A stretch of DNA of 64,000 nucleotides, taken from positions 1-64,000 of the forward strand of contig JAJXUO010000006.1 in the NCBI GenBank assembly GCA_021782815.1. Direction: 5' to 3'. Shown in pieces: positions 54,696-63,840 of the stretch. This DNA comes from Pseudomonadota bacterium (GTDB lineage Bacteria > Pseudomonadota > Alphaproteobacteria > Rhodospirillales > Magnetospirillaceae). The translations under genes were made by a program, and so were the position numbers. The notes below the pieces were generated by a model. It saw only the letters and a program-made list of their open reading frames with translations, was not told the origin of the DNA and made no database searches. How positions within the stretch are numbered: the stretch's first letter is position 1; each line of letters opens with the position of its first letter.

Positions 54696-55250
54696 TCAGG
54701 GGCTCCCAAGCGAACGTTCGATGAAGGCGGCGGCGGCGGGCAGGTCGTCCACCACCAGGGCGGCGGCGCATTTGTCCTCATGGGCCCGGCCGTGTCCGGT
54801 GCGCACCAGGATGCCGGTGGCGCCCACGGCGCGGGCCAGCTCCATGTCCACGGTCTTGTCGCCCACCAGGAAGGCCTGGGCCGGGTCGAAACCCAGCTCG
54901 GCCACGGCCTGATCCACCATGCCGGGCAGGGGTTTGCGGCAGTCGCAGTCCTCGTCCGGGGCATGGGGGCAGAGATAGATGCCGTCGATGACGACGCCGA
55001 AGGCGGCCAGCAAGGCCCGCAGGCGCTGATGGATGCGCTCCAGGGTCTCCAGGGTGAAATAACCGCGGCCGATGCCCGACTGATTGGTGATCACCGCCAG
55101 GCCGAGGCCCAGATCCTGCAGGCGGCGCAGGGCCGGGCCGACGCCGGGATAAAGCTTCATCTGTTCCGGATCGGACAGATAGTGCTTTTCCACATTGATG
55201 GTGCCGTCGCGGTCCAGCAGGACGAAACGGCGGGGCGGGGCGGCGGGCAT
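54696..55250 (-). CDS. gmhB: D-glycero-beta-D-manno-heptose 1,7-bisphosphate 7-phosphatase
   Basis: 184 residues, HAD superfamily. FVLLDRDGTINVEKHYLSDP is motif I with the nucleophilic Asp. TNQSGIGRGYFTLE is motif II. YLCPHAPDEDCDCRKPLPGM is the zinc-binding loop specific to GmhB, and FLVGDKTVDMELARAVGA is the third motif. It acts in ADP-heptose synthesis for LPS. It is just upstream of a glycosyltransferase and downstream of rsmB on the same strand. The ATG at 55250 is chosen over a longer frame. Confidence 0.94.
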   Translation of the reverse strand: MPAAPPRRFVLLDRDGTINVEKHYLSDPEQMKLYPGVGPALRRLQDLGLGLAVITNQSGIGRGYFTLETLERIHQRLRALLAAFGVVIDGIYLCPHAPDEDCDCRKPLPGMVDQAVAELGFDPAQAFLVGDKTVDMELARAVGATGILVRTGHGRAHEDKCAAALVVDDLPAAAAFIERSLGSP

Positions 55251-55263
55251 GGCGGACGGTCCG

Positions 55264-56556
55264 TTACAGGCGTTGCAGGCGGGCGGCGTAGAAGCCGTCC
55301 ATACCACCATTTTCCCCCAGATGATAGGGCAGGCAGCGCAGATCGCCGGCGGGGGTGATCAGCTCGGCCAGGCCGCCCACCTCGGCGGCGGCGATGGGGC
55401 GGCGGCGCAGCGGGGCGCCGCCTTGCAGCAGCGCCTCGATGCGGGCGGCGCCCTCCTCGGGCTGCAGCGAGCAGGTGCAATAGACCAGCAGCCCGCCCGG
55501 CGCCAGCATGGCGGCGGCGGCGGCCAGCAGCCGGTCCTGGGTCCGGGTCAGCTTGACCACGTCCTCGGGGCGTTTCAGCCACAGGGCGTCGGGGTGGCGG
55601 CGCAGGGTGCCGGTGGCCGAGCAGGGGGCGTCCAGCAGCACGGCGTCCAGCGGCGCCGGCGGGGTCCAGGCGGCGGCATCGGCGGTCTCGATGCGGGCGC
55701 TCAGTCCCAGCCGGGTCAGGTTGGCCGACAGACGGCGGAGGCGCCGTTCCGACCGGTCGAGGGCGAAAACCTCGGCGCCGGCGGCGGCCAGCTGCGCCGT
55801 TTTGCCGCCGGGCGCGGCGCAGAGATCGGCCACCCGTTTGCCGCGCACATCGCCCAGCAGGCGGGCGGGCAGGGCGGCGGCGGCGTCCTGCACCCACCAG
55901 GCGCCGTCGTCGTAGCCGGGCAGGGCGGTGATGGCGCCGCCCGGAGCGCGCCGCAGGCTGCCGGTGGGCAGGAGAACCGCCTCCAGGCGGTCGCGCCAGG
56001 CCTCGGCCTCGCCCTTGACGGTGAAATCGAGGGGCGCCTCGCTGAGATGGGCGTGGGCGATGGCGCGGCAGGCCTCTTCGCCATAGGCGGCGTTCCAGCC
56101 GTTCCACAGCCAGTCGGGGGTGTTCAGCCGTTCGGCGTCCTGCCCGGCCAGCAGGGTCTGGCCGTCGCGCCCCAGGCGGCGCAGCACGGCGTTGACCAGT
56201 TTGGCATGGCCGGTCAGACCGGCGGCGCGGGTCATCTCCACGGCGGTGTCCACGGCGGCATGCCCGGCCACGCCCAGAAACAGCAATTGGCAGGCCCCCA
56301 GGCGCAGGATGTCCTCGGCCCAGGCGGCGCGGGGCGGCAGCGGCTCTTTCAGGCAGTGGGCCAGCAGGGCGTCGATCTGGCCCAGGCGGCGCAGGGTGGT
56401 GGCGGCCAGCAGGCGGGCGAAGGCGCGGTCGCGCTCGGCCAGATCGCCGAGATCCAGAGCGTCGTCCAGGGGCTGGCGCTGGCGCAGCACCGCCGCCAGG
56501 GCTTCGACGGCGGCGGCGCGGGCGCCGAACTGCGCGCGGGACAGGGAAAGCTTCAA
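55264..56556 (-). CDS. rsmB: 16S rRNA (cytosine-967-C5)-methyltransferase RsmB
   Basis: 430 residues. An N-terminal NusB-like RNA-binding domain (about 1-130) is followed by the Rossmann methyltransferase: VADLCAAPGGKTAQLAAAGA (SAM), DAVLLDAPCSATGTLRRHPD with one Cys, and LLVYCTCSLQPEEGAARI with the second catalytic Cys. I favour a TTG start at 56556 because an AGGAG site lies 7 bases before it; an ATG 17 codons upstream is possible. It is 13 bp upstream of gmhB on the same strand, so the two may be co-transcribed. Confidence 0.92.
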   Translation of the reverse strand: MKLSLSRAQFGARAAAVEALAAVLRQRQPLDDALDLGDLAERDRAFARLLAATTLRRLGQIDALLAHCLKEPLPPRAAWAEDILRLGACQLLFLGVAGHAAVDTAVEMTRAAGLTGHAKLVNAVLRRLGRDGQTLLAGQDAERLNTPDWLWNGWNAAYGEEACRAIAHAHLSEAPLDFTVKGEAEAWRDRLEAVLLPTGSLRRAPGGAITALPGYDDGAWWVQDAAAALPARLLGDVRGKRVADLCAAPGGKTAQLAAAGAEVFALDRSERRLRRLSANLTRLGLSARIETADAAAWTPPAPLDAVLLDAPCSATGTLRRHPDALWLKRPEDVVKLTRTQDRLLAAAAAMLAPGGLLVYCTCSLQPEEGAARIEALLQGGAPLRRRPIAAAEVGGLAELITPAGDLRCLPYHLGENGGMDGFYAARLQRL

Positions 56557-56649
56557 AGGGGGACTCCTGCCGGATCGGCCGGCTTGCAACATCGGGGCGG
56601 CAGGCATAACTATGCCTTAACCGCGCCACATGCAATCAGGGACCAGAAG

Positions 56650-56814
56650 ATGAGCGAGACGCCGCCCGTGGACGAGACCCCGCCAACCCCGAACGAGACG
56701 GCCAAGGCGCCGCCGCCCGCCGCCGGTAAACCGGTCGAGCATGGCGGCCCCAAGGGGCCGGAGCCCACCCGTTACCAGGATTGGGAGCGGGGCGGCCGCT
56801 GTGTGGATTTTTAA
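56650..56814 (+). CDS. SDHAF4-like DUF1674 protein (54 aa)
   Basis: A 54-residue protein ending GPEPTRYQDWERGGRCVDF, the DUF1674/SDHAF4 signature; the N-terminal part is Pro-rich and disordered. Family members help flavinated SdhA assemble into succinate dehydrogenase, so this is probably a succinate dehydrogenase assembly factor. The sdh operon is not in the window. The TAA stop shares the TTAA sequence with the stop of the convergent hydrolase (56811-56814). The ATG at 56650 has a weak upstream site. Confidence 0.85.
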   Translation: MSETPPVDETPPTPNETAKAPPPAAGKPVEHGGPKGPEPTRYQDWERGGRCVDF

Positions 56815-57617
56815 GCCGGACGCGCGCTCCGCACCTCGGCGATGAACGGCAGCAGCGCCGCCAGCACCCGGTCGGGGTGTTGCAGATGCGGGCTGTGGCC
56901 GCAATCCTCGATGACCACGGCACGCCCCTGGCCGGGGGCGAGGCGGGCCACGATGCCGTCGATCTGGCGCAGGGTGGCATATTCGTCCTGGCGGCCTTGC
57001 AGGGCCAGCACCGGCACGCGGATGCGCGCCATTTCGGCTTCAACGTTCCAGGCGCGGAACTCCGGCCGCTGCCAGGTTTCGGCCCAGGCGGCGAAGGTGT
57101 CGGCGGTTTTCTCGCCGTGATATTTGGCCAGCCCGGCATGCAGTCCGCCCGGCTTGGCGGCATGATAGGCGGCATGGGCCTGGCGGATGCCCTCCAGGGT
57201 GACGTCCTCCACGAAAATATGCGGGGCCATGGCGATCACCGCCGCCAGGCCGGGCGGCGGGGCCAGAGCCGCCGACAACAGGGCGATGCTGCCGCCGTCG
57301 GAATGGCCCACCAGCAGCGGCTGCGCGATGCCGAGCCGGGACAACAGCGCCGGCAGCGGGCCGGTGGCCTCTTGCTGCAGATAGTCGAAGGGGCGGGGCA
57401 GGGTCAGGGGATCGGAACGGCCATAGCCCAGGCGGCTGTAGACCACGCCGCCGCAGCCGCTGGCCGCCACCAGCCGGGCGGGAAAATCGCGCCATTGCCG
57501 GATCGAGCCCAGGCCTTCGTGCAGAAAGACCAGGGTGGGGGCGTCGGCGCGCTCCGGCGCTAGCCATTGCACGTCCAGCATTCCGCCCGGCAGGGCCATC
57601 AAGTGCGCTTCGTTCAT
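56811..57617 (-). CDS. Alpha/beta hydrolase
   Basis: 268 residues. VFLHEGLGSIRQW is the oxyanion region, LVGHSDGGSIALL the nucleophile elbow (G-x-S-x-G), and DCGHSPHLQHPD carries the catalytic His near the end. The fold is clear but the substrate (ester, lactone or C-C bond) cannot be told. I chose MNEAHL at 57617. It shares its stop region with the DUF1674 gene and is divergent from the malyl-CoA lyase. Confidence 0.88.
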   Translation of the reverse strand: MNEAHLMALPGGMLDVQWLAPERADAPTLVFLHEGLGSIRQWRDFPARLVAASGCGGVVYSRLGYGRSDPLTLPRPFDYLQQEATGPLPALLSRLGIAQPLLVGHSDGGSIALLSAALAPPPGLAAVIAMAPHIFVEDVTLEGIRQAHAAYHAAKPGGLHAGLAKYHGEKTADTFAAWAETWQRPEFRAWNVEAEMARIRVPVLALQGRQDEYATLRQIDGIVARLAPGQGRAVVIEDCGHSPHLQHPDRVLAALLPFIAEVRSARPA

Positions 57618-57730
57618 GCTGTCCTCATCGGTGTTCAACCCGCAGTGTGCCGAACGGGCGGGAAAGCGCAAAAGTTTTTAGCGCGTTGGAGCGGGCGGCC
57701 GTGGGGGGCGCGCATCGCGCCAGCGCGGCA

Positions 57731-57760
57731 TTGACTTTCCTGCCGCACTGCGGCAAATAA
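57731..57760 (+). promoter_or_regulatory. Promoter with dyad in the spacer, upstream of malyl-CoA lyase
   Basis: TTGACT (57731-57736) is a good -35 box and CAAATA (about 57754-57759) a possible -10. Between them TGCCGCA (57741-57747) and TGCGGCA (57749-57755) form a perfect dyad around one base, a position suited to a repressor or to a MerR-like activator. Confidence 0.5.
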
Positions 57761-57823
57761 CATTCTTTCTTATTTTGCGCCGCATGCGCACGAATATGAT
57801 CCCTTGCTGAAAGGTTTGCCGCC

Positions 57824-58873
57824 ATGTCCATCAAGCCGCCCAAGAAATTCTTCGAGCCGTTGGCCATCGGCGCGCCCCAGCCCTACCGCGAGATCCCGGT
57901 GGCCCTGGAACGCATGATCCATTTCTTCCCGCCCCATGTGGAGAAGATGCGCGCCAAGCTGCCCGACATGATCGCCCAGGTGGACGTGATTCTGGGCAAC
58001 CTGGAAGACGCCATTCCGGCCGACGCCAAGGAAGCCGCCCGCCAGGGCTTCATCGCCGCGGCCCAGGCCAACGATTTCGGCGCCACCGGCCTGTGGACCC
58101 GCGTCAATTGCCTAAACTCCCCCTGGTTCCTGGACGACGTGACCGAGATCGTCGCCGCCGTCGGCGATAAGCTCGACGTGATCATGCTGCCCAAGGTGGA
58201 AGGGCCGTGGGACATCCATTTCCTTGATCAGCTGCTGGCCCAGTTGGAGGCCCGCCACGGCGTGAAGAAGCCGATCATGATCCACGCCATTCTGGAAACC
58301 GCCCTTGGCGTGGCCAATGTCGAGGCCATCGCCAGCGCCAGCCCGCGCATGCACGGCATGAGCCTGGGGCCGGCCGATCTCGCCGCCAGCCGCGGCATGA
58401 AGACCACCCGCGTCGGTGGTGGCCATCCCTTCTACGGCGTGCTGGAGGATGCCCGCGCCGATCAGGCCGTTCGCACCCTTTATCAGCAGGATCTGTGGCA
58501 TTACACCGTGGCCAAGATGGTGGACGCCTGCCAGGCCAACGGTATCAAGGCCTTCTACGGCCCCTTCGGCGACTTCGCCGATGATGCCGCCTGCGAGGCC
58601 CAGTTCCGCAATGCCTTCCTGCTGGGCTGCGTCGGCGCCTGGTCCTTGCATCCCAAGCAGATCGAGATCGCCAAAAAGGTCTTCAGCCCCGATGTGACCG
58701 AGGTGCTGTTCGCCAAAAAGATCCTGGACGCCATGCCCGACGGCACCGGCGCGGTGATGATCGACGGCAAGATGCAGGACGACGCCACCTGGAAACAGGC
58801 CAAGGTGATGGTGGATCTGGCCCGTCGCGTCGCCGCCCGCGATCCCCGTCTGGCCGAGGCCTACGGTCTGTAA
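57824..58873 (+). CDS. Malyl-CoA/beta-methylmalyl-CoA lyase family protein (HpcH/HpaI aldolase)
   Basis: 349 residues of the citrate-lyase-beta-like TIM barrel. [18 protein letters not shown] holds a metal-binding acidic residue, [20 protein letters not shown] carries the conserved Glu, and [14 protein letters not shown] the Asp. [15 protein letters not shown] is typical. Such lyases cleave malyl-CoA to acetyl-CoA and glyoxylate, or condense them, as in the ethylmalonyl-CoA pathway. (3S)-citramalyl-CoA is also a possible substrate. It is a single gene with its own promoter and terminator. Confidence 0.85.
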   Translation: MSIKPPKKFFEPLAIGAPQPYREIPVALERMIHFFPPHVEKMRAKLPDMIAQVDVILGNLEDAIPADAKEAARQGFIAAAQANDFGATGLWTRVNCLNSPWFLDDVTEIVAAVGDKLDVIMLPKVEGPWDIHFLDQLLAQLEARHGVKKPIMIHAILETALGVANVEAIASASPRMHGMSLGPADLAASRGMKTTRVGGGHPFYGVLEDARADQAVRTLYQQDLWHYTVAKMVDACQANGIKAFYGPFGDFADDAACEAQFRNAFLLGCVGAWSLHPKQIEIAKKVFSPDVTEVLFAKKILDAMPDGTGAVMIDGKMQDDATWKQAKVMVDLARRVAARDPRLAEAYGL

Positions 58874-58883
58874 ACCGTCCGGC

Positions 58884-58920
58884 ATACGCCGCCCGGGCAC
58901 AACCGGGCGGCGTATTCCCT
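58884..58920 (+). terminator. Terminator after malyl-CoA lyase
   Basis: ATACGCCGCCCGG (58884-58896) pairs perfectly with CCGGGCGGCGTAT (58903-58915), 13-bp stem, followed by TCCCTCTTTT. Confidence 0.8.
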
Positions 58921-58997
58921 CTTTTCCTGCGTGCGTAAAACTCCTATCCTGGAGGCGAAAGTCGGTCGTTCCCGGCATAACTCCGTCCGGTGCCTCC

Positions 58998-60119
58998 ATG
59001 TCCGTCCGTTCCGAACACTGGCTGTCGTTTCTCGCCATCGATGGCGACACGCTCGACGCCCTGGCCGCTTTTTCGGCTCTGCTGCCGCCGCACATGGACG
59101 GCATCATGGAGGCGGTCTATGCCCGCATCGCCGTCAATCCGCAGGCGGCGGCCCTGTTTCCCTCGGCGGACTCCATGGCCCGGGCCCGCGAACGACAGAA
59201 ACGCCACTGGCTGGAGCATGTCTTCGCCGGCCGTTTCGACGAGGCCTATCTCGCCGCCACCCGCGCCATCGGCGAAACCCATTACCGCCTGGGCGTGGAC
59301 ATGCTCTATTACGTCGGCGCCTATTCCGTGGTGCTGGGCGAGCTGACGGCCCTGGTGCCGCGCCTGCTCCCCGATGACGCCGTGCGCCAGCAACAGGTGC
59401 TGGAGGCTCTCAACCGTGCCATTTTCCTGGATATGGGATTGGCCACCTCGGTCTATTACGACATGCAGGTGGGGGCGGTGGAGGAAATGTCCAACGAGCT
59501 CAATTTCAGCCTGGCCCGTGCCGGCGAGTTCCGCGACAACGAAACCGGCCGCCACCTGATGCGCATGAGCCGCATGTGCCATGCCCTGGCTCTGGCCCTG
59601 GGCCGCGACGCCAAATGGGCCACCATGCTGAAAATCGCCAGCCCGCTGCACGATGTGGGCAAGATCGGCATTCCCGATGCCGTGCTGCTGAAGCCCGGCC
59701 GCCTCGATGCCGAGGAGATGGAGGTGATGCGGGCGCACCCGGCCATCGGCGGGCGCATCATTCCCGATCATCCGGCCGAGGTGATCCGCATGGCCCGGCG
59801 CATTTCCCTGACCCATCACGAACGCTGGGACGGCAGCGGCTATCCCGCCGGACTGATGGGCGAGGAAATTCCCCTCGAGGGGCGCATCGCCGCCATCTGC
59901 GATGTCTACGACGCCCTGGCCTCGGCCCGGCCCTATAAACAGCCCTGGCCGCAAGAGCGCATCATCGCCCACTTGCGGGAAAACAGCGGCCGCCATTTCG
60001 ATCCGGCCCTGGTGGAACGCTTTCTCGCCATCCTGCCCCAGATCGACGAGATCCAAAGGATCTACGCCGACCGGGACGAGGCGGCCGGAACCGCCGTGCC
60101 GTCTACCGGCACCGGCTGA
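58998..60119 (+). CDS. Globin-coupled HD-GYP protein (predicted c-di-GMP phosphodiesterase)
   Basis: 373 residues. The first 150 look like a protoglobin sensor domain: helical, with ETHYRLGVDMLYYVGAY carrying the candidate proximal His. Residues about 175-350 are an HD-GYP domain: SPLHDVGKIGIPDAVLLKPG with the HD pair near 217 and THHERWDGSGYPAGLMGE with the GYP motif near 281. HD-GYP enzymes degrade c-di-GMP; a heme globin would make that depend on O2 or NO. Most globin-coupled sensors known to me carry a GGDEF domain instead. It is a single gene whose end overlaps the convergent crotonase by 17 bp. Confidence 0.9.
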   Translation: MSVRSEHWLSFLAIDGDTLDALAAFSALLPPHMDGIMEAVYARIAVNPQAAALFPSADSMARARERQKRHWLEHVFAGRFDEAYLAATRAIGETHYRLGVDMLYYVGAYSVVLGELTALVPRLLPDDAVRQQQVLEALNRAIFLDMGLATSVYYDMQVGAVEEMSNELNFSLARAGEFRDNETGRHLMRMSRMCHALALALGRDAKWATMLKIASPLHDVGKIGIPDAVLLKPGRLDAEEMEVMRAHPAIGGRIIPDHPAEVIRMARRISLTHHERWDGSGYPAGLMGEEIPLEGRIAAICDVYDALASARPYKQPWPQERIIAHLRENSGRHFDPALVERFLAILPQIDEIQRIYADRDEAAGTAVPSTGTG

Positions 60120-60864
60120 AATCGGGGGCGCGCTTTTCGCGGAAGGCGGCCACCGCCTCCTTCAGCTCGGCCGATTTCAGGCAATCGACGAAACGCTCGG
60201 CTTCCCGGGTAATGCGGGCCGGCACCTCTTCCGGGGCCGCCTTCAACAGCGCCTTGGTCCAGGCCATGGCCTGGCGCGGCTTGGCGGCCAGACGGGCGGC
60301 CAGCGCCAGGGCGGCGTTCTCCAGGTCGGCGGCGGGCACGATACGGTTGATCAGGCCGGCGGCCAGGGCCTGTTCGGGGCCGAAGGGATCGCCCAGCATC
60401 AAAAGCTCGGCGGCGCGGGCATGGCCGGCCAGGCGCGGCAGCAAGAGGGTCGAGGCCGCTTCCGGCACCAGACCCAGATTGATGAAGGGAAACTGGAAGC
60501 GGGCGCTCTCGGCGGCCAGTACCAGATCGCAATGCAGCAGCATGGTGGAGCCGATCCCCACCGCCGCGCCGTCCACCGCCGCCAGCAGCGGTTTTTTGCT
60601 GGAGGCCAGGGCTTGCAGGAAGCGTTCCAGCGGCGTGCCGAACAGGGTGGAGAGGGTTAGGAAATCCCCGAGATCGTTGCCGGCCGAGAAATCCGCGCCG
60701 CCGCACAGCATCTGCACCCCCACCGCCGCGTCGTCGCCGCCCGCCGTCAGGGCGTCGGCCATGGCGCCGTACATCTCCAGGGTCAGGGCGTTCTTCTTGT
60801 CGGGGCGGTTCATGCGGATCACCTGCACGCCGTCCGCCACCGTCACCTGTACCAATTCGCTCAT
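60103..60864 (-). CDS. Enoyl-CoA hydratase/isomerase family protein
   Basis: 253 residues of the crotonase fold. DFSAGNDLGDFL is the first oxyanion loop and VPEAASTLLLPRLAGHARAAEL holds the second catalytic Glu. The first Glu of true hydratases (GGGcE) is missing: the corresponding segment is AVGIGSTMLLHCDL. This pattern is closer to enoyl-CoA isomerases (PaaG/ECI-like) that use one Glu. It is not linked to other beta-oxidation genes and is divergent from accA. Confidence 0.9.
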   Translation of the reverse strand: MSELVQVTVADGVQVIRMNRPDKKNALTLEMYGAMADALTAGGDDAAVGVQMLCGGADFSAGNDLGDFLTLSTLFGTPLERFLQALASSKKPLLAAVDGAAVGIGSTMLLHCDLVLAAESARFQFPFINLGLVPEAASTLLLPRLAGHARAAELLMLGDPFGPEQALAAGLINRIVPAADLENAALALAARLAAKPRQAMAWTKALLKAAPEEVPARITREAERFVDCLKSAELKEAVAAFREKRAPDFSRCR

Positions 60865-60989
60865 GGATCGCTCTCTCTTCTGGATGTTTCCCTATACGAC
60901 TATCTCTTAACGTTAGGTGCAGTTCAATCAGCAAAGCAACCTGAGCCTCCTCTTCCCAGGGCGGTCCGCCTGTGGTACAAGCCCCGATC

Positions 60990-61943
60990 ATGAACTTTCT
61001 CGATTTCGAAAAGCCCATCGCAGAGCTTGAGGGCAAGATCGAAGAGTTGCGGCATTTAAGCGACTCCGATGAGATCAACATCGCCGAAGAGATCAACCGT
61101 CTCCAGGTGAAGGTCGACAAGCTGCTGCGATCCACCTACGGCAAGCTCAGCCCCTGGCAGAAGGCGCAGGTGGCGCGTCATCCCGACCGCCCGCATCTGA
61201 CGGATTATATCGCCCGTCTGATCACCGACTTCACGCCGCTGGCGGGCGATCGGCTGTTTGCCGAGGACAAGGCCATCATCGGCGGCCTGGGCCGCTTCCG
61301 CGGCCGCTCCGTGATGGTGATCGGGCACGAGAAGGGCAACGATACCGAAAGCCGGGTGCGGCATAATTTCGGCATGGCCAAGCCGGAAGGCTACCGCAAG
61401 GCCCGCCGCCTGATGGAAATGGCCGATCACTTCCATGTGCCGGTCATCACCCTGGTGGATACCGCCGGCGCCTTTCCCGGCGTCGAGGCCGAGGCGCGCG
61501 GCCAGGCCGAGGCCATCGCCCGCTCCATCGAAACCTGCCTTGATATCCGCGTGCCGCTGATCTCGGTGATCATCGGCGAAGGCGGCTCGGGCGGCGCCAT
61601 CGCCCTGGCCAGCGGCAACAGCGTGCTGATGCTGGAACATTCCATCTATTCGGTGATCAGCCCCGAGGGCTGCGCCTCGATCCTGTGGCGTTCGGGCGAA
61701 GCCGCCAAGGATGCCGCCGAGGCCCTGCGCCTCACCGCCCAGGACCTGCACAAGCTGGGCGTGATCGACGAGATCATTCCCGAGCCCCTGGGCGGGGCGC
61801 ACCGCAATCCCGAACAGGCCATCGACGCCCTGGCCGACCGCCTGGACGACACCCTGAAGGCCCTGCTGCGGCAGGAGGGCGGCATCTTGCGCGCCCGCCG
61901 TCGCGACAAGTTCCTGGAGATGGGCAAGCTCGGCCTGGCCTGA
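60990..61943 (+). CDS. accA: Acetyl-CoA carboxylase carboxyltransferase alpha subunit
   Basis: 317 residues, standard Acc[21 protein letters not shown] opens it. [40 protein letters not shown], and [21 protein letters not shown] form the carboxyltransferase core, and [20 protein letters not shown] follows. With AccD it transfers CO2 to acetyl-CoA, the first step of fatty-acid synthesis. A clean terminator follows. accB, accC and accD are not in the window. Confidence 0.97.
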   Translation: MNFLDFEKPIAELEGKIEELRHLSDSDEINIAEEINRLQVKVDKLLRSTYGKLSPWQKAQVARHPDRPHLTDYIARLITDFTPLAGDRLFAEDKAIIGGLGRFRGRSVMVIGHEKGNDTESRVRHNFGMAKPEGYRKARRLMEMADHFHVPVITLVDTAGAFPGVEAEARGQAEAIARSIETCLDIRVPLISVIIGEGGSGGAIALASGNSVLMLEHSIYSVISPEGCASILWRSGEAAKDAAEALRLTAQDLHKLGVIDEIIPEPLGGAHRNPEQAIDALADRLDDTLKALLRQEGGILRARRRDKFLEMGKLGLA

Positions 61944-61963
61944 GCGCGCCTCTTCCCCTTTTG

Positions 61964-61991
61964 AAAACGCCGCCTTTCAGGCGGCGTTTTT
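61964..61991 (+). terminator. accA terminator
   Basis: AAACGCCGCC (61965-61974) pairs with GGCGGCGTTT (61980-61989), 5-base loop, followed by further Ts, about 20 bases after the accA stop. Confidence 0.88.
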
Positions 61992-62407
61992 CTTTGTGGC
62001 GTTCGCCCTTCTTTACGGCGAACAATTCTCAATCCCGCCCTAATCTCGCCATAGTCATTTTCTATTCTTCTCAGCATGGTGATGACGGGAAACGGTCGCC
62101 TGCCCCCTTCAGGCGGCATCGAACACCCCAACGGATGCCAACCGTGCCCATCGTCACTGTCCGCTTGCGGTTCTCGTTGTCTTCCCGCAGGCGGACGTGG
62201 TTCGCACCGCACCGGTTTTCGCGCCCTCCCCTGGCGTGCCCCCCAGAAAACCATCCGGTGACGGACTATGATCAAGACTGCGGCGGGACCGGACGCAAAG
62301 GGTGCCCCCAACCCTTCCGGCCCGCCGTTTCTTGCTCCTCTGCAATGTCATGCCATGCTCCGTAAAGGCCGCTTTCCCCTCCCCCGGGAAAGCGGCCGAT
62401 TCGCTTT
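61992..62407. other. 416-bp intergenic region, no convincing gene
   Basis: Short frames exist but none with a ribosome site or coding signs. It contains partial dyads (CACCGGTTTT near 62209 with AAAACC-ATCCGGTG near 62247-62261) and, close to the end, GGCCGCTTTCCC/GGGAAAGCGGCC (about 62367-62395), which may stop the minus-strand gene at 62408. Confidence 0.45.
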
Positions 62408-63058
62408 TCAGAGTCCGCACAGACGGTAAGGCCCCACATCCAGGTGCATGTGGCCGCGATGAAAGACGTTGTAATCGGGGGTCAGCACCACGCTGAACAG
62501 ACCGCAGGCCCCTTTGGCCACATCGTGCAGAAAAGCCGCCTTGTCGCCGGGCACGAACCAGTCGCGCCGCACCGAGATGACGGAGCCGTCCTCCAGTTCG
62601 AAGCCGGTGATGTCGATGGCTTTGCCGAAAGCGTGCTGCGATAGCCGGCGGCGGCGGCGCGAGCTGCGCTCGTCGCGGCAATTATAGGTGCCCACATTGG
62701 CGATGCGGCGCACGCGTTGGCGGAAATAGCGCCAGGCGGCGGGCTGCACCACCCGTAGCTCGTAGGCATCCAGGGTCGCGGCCAGATGGCAGGTCATCAG
62801 CAGCGGGCGGCTCCACGCCACGTCGTCGCGGCGCAGACGGATGGCGCCCTGGATGCCGCACCGGCCGGGCCGCCCCCAGTCGCGGACCCGGTCGTAGCGC
62901 ACATGCTGCTGATCCAGTGTCCACAGGCAGGCCGCCAAAGAGCCGTCTTGCGGCGGCACCGGCGGCGGAGACGGCGGCGGCGCTTCGCCGGCGCAGGCCG
63001 TCAGAGCGGCCAGCACCATCGCACATGCCCAAACCCGCCACCCTGCTGCCGCCACCAT
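62408..63058 (-). CDS. Extensin-like family lipoprotein
   Basis: 216 residues with a lipoprotein signal (VWACAMVLAALTACAG; Cys after LTA), then a Pro-rich linker and an extensin-like C-terminal domain: RLSQHAFGKAIDITGFEL, GACGLFSVVLTPDYN, and RGHMHLDVGPY, where the His/Asp residues resemble those of D-Ala-D-Ala carboxypeptidase folds. Such proteins are thought to act on the cell wall, but the reaction has not been defined for this family. It is on the same strand as yceI, 57 bp apart. Confidence 0.88.
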   Translation of the reverse strand: MVAAAGWRVWACAMVLAALTACAGEAPPPSPPPVPPQDGSLAACLWTLDQQHVRYDRVRDWGRPGRCGIQGAIRLRRDDVAWSRPLLMTCHLAATLDAYELRVVQPAAWRYFRQRVRRIANVGTYNCRDERSSRRRRRLSQHAFGKAIDITGFELEDGSVISVRRDWFVPGDKAAFLHDVAKGACGLFSVVLTPDYNVFHRGHMHLDVGPYRLCGL

Positions 63059-63115
63059 GCCTCTCCCGCTTTCCGCCCCTCCTCACTGGTAAGGAGGCGT
63101 GTCATGCCGGGAAGT

Positions 63116-63679
63116 TTAGCGGCGCGTGGCGATTAAGGCGATATCCAAACCGACGGTGCCGCCGACGAAGGTGGTGGCGCTCCAGGCGCCCTCGCCCACA
63201 TGATAGGCGGTACGGTCGATGGCGAGCTTGCCCGCCACCGCCGCCTGATTGCCGTTCAGGGTCAGGGTGAAAGGCAGCACCACATCATGGCTGATGCCCT
63301 TGATGGTCAGGCTGCCCACCGCCTCGAAATGGCCGGGAGCGGTCTGACGGAAGCTTTTGGCCACGAACCGCGCCTGCGGATAGGCCTTGGCGTTGAACCA
63401 GTCCGATTGCGGCAGCGCCTCGTCCTTCTGCGCATCGCCGGTCTGGGCGCTGGCGGTGTCGATCACCACCTCGGCATGGCCGTCGGCCGGATGGGCGGGA
63501 TCGAAGGCGATGGTCGCCGTCCACTGGGTAAAGCGCCCTTGGAACGTTTCTCCGGCCTGGGTGCCGGTAAAGGTCAGGTGGCTTTTCGCCGGATCGACCT
63601 GCCAATCGGCGGCTTGCGCCGGGACAAGAGGCAACAGCAGGGCCAGCGCTCCCCACACGGCAACGCGCTTCAACAGCAT
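63116..63679 (-). CDS. YceI family periplasmic protein
   Basis: 187 residues, signal peptide MLLKRVAVWGALALLLPLVP with AQA cleavage. WQVDPAKSHLTFTGTQAG and the closing region TAYHVGEGAWSATTFVGG are YceI hallmarks of a lipocalin-like barrel that binds isoprenoids or other lipophilic ligands. An AAAGGA site lies 9-10 bases before the ATG. The upstream gene on the same strand is cytochrome b561, a common partner; a MITE copy lies between them. Confidence 0.93.
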   Translation of the reverse strand: MLLKRVAVWGALALLLPLVPAQAADWQVDPAKSHLTFTGTQAGETFQGRFTQWTATIAFDPAHPADGHAEVVIDTASAQTGDAQKDEALPQSDWFNAKAYPQARFVAKSFRQTAPGHFEAVGSLTIKGISHDVVLPFTLTLNGNQAAVAGKLAIDRTAYHVGEGAWSATTFVGGTVGLDIALIATRR

Positions 63680-63695
63680 GATGTGAATTCCTTTA

Positions 63696-63840
63696 TACCA
63701 AATTGCAGTGATCGGAACCGATCGCTGCACCCTCATACGCCGGGCGGGTTTCTCCGAAACCCTTGGCTTCGCGCCATCAGGCGCGCGTCGCCTTGCTCCT
63801 AACCGGCGTCGCGATGAGTCAAACTCATCGCGACTTGGTA
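63696..63840. mobile_element. MITE-like element, copy D
   Basis: 145 bp, TACCAA/TTGGTA ends, target duplication TTA (63693-63695 and 63841-63843). The right TTA is the reverse complement of the TAA stop of the cytochrome b561 gene. It lies inside the probable b561-yceI operon, directly before the yceI ribosome site. Confidence 0.85.

Noticed and set aside
62210-62340. c-di-GMP (GEMM-like) riboswitch, because of GGACGCAAAGGG and CCGGCC
   Set aside because: The rest of the consensus is missing and no plus-strand gene follows for it to control.
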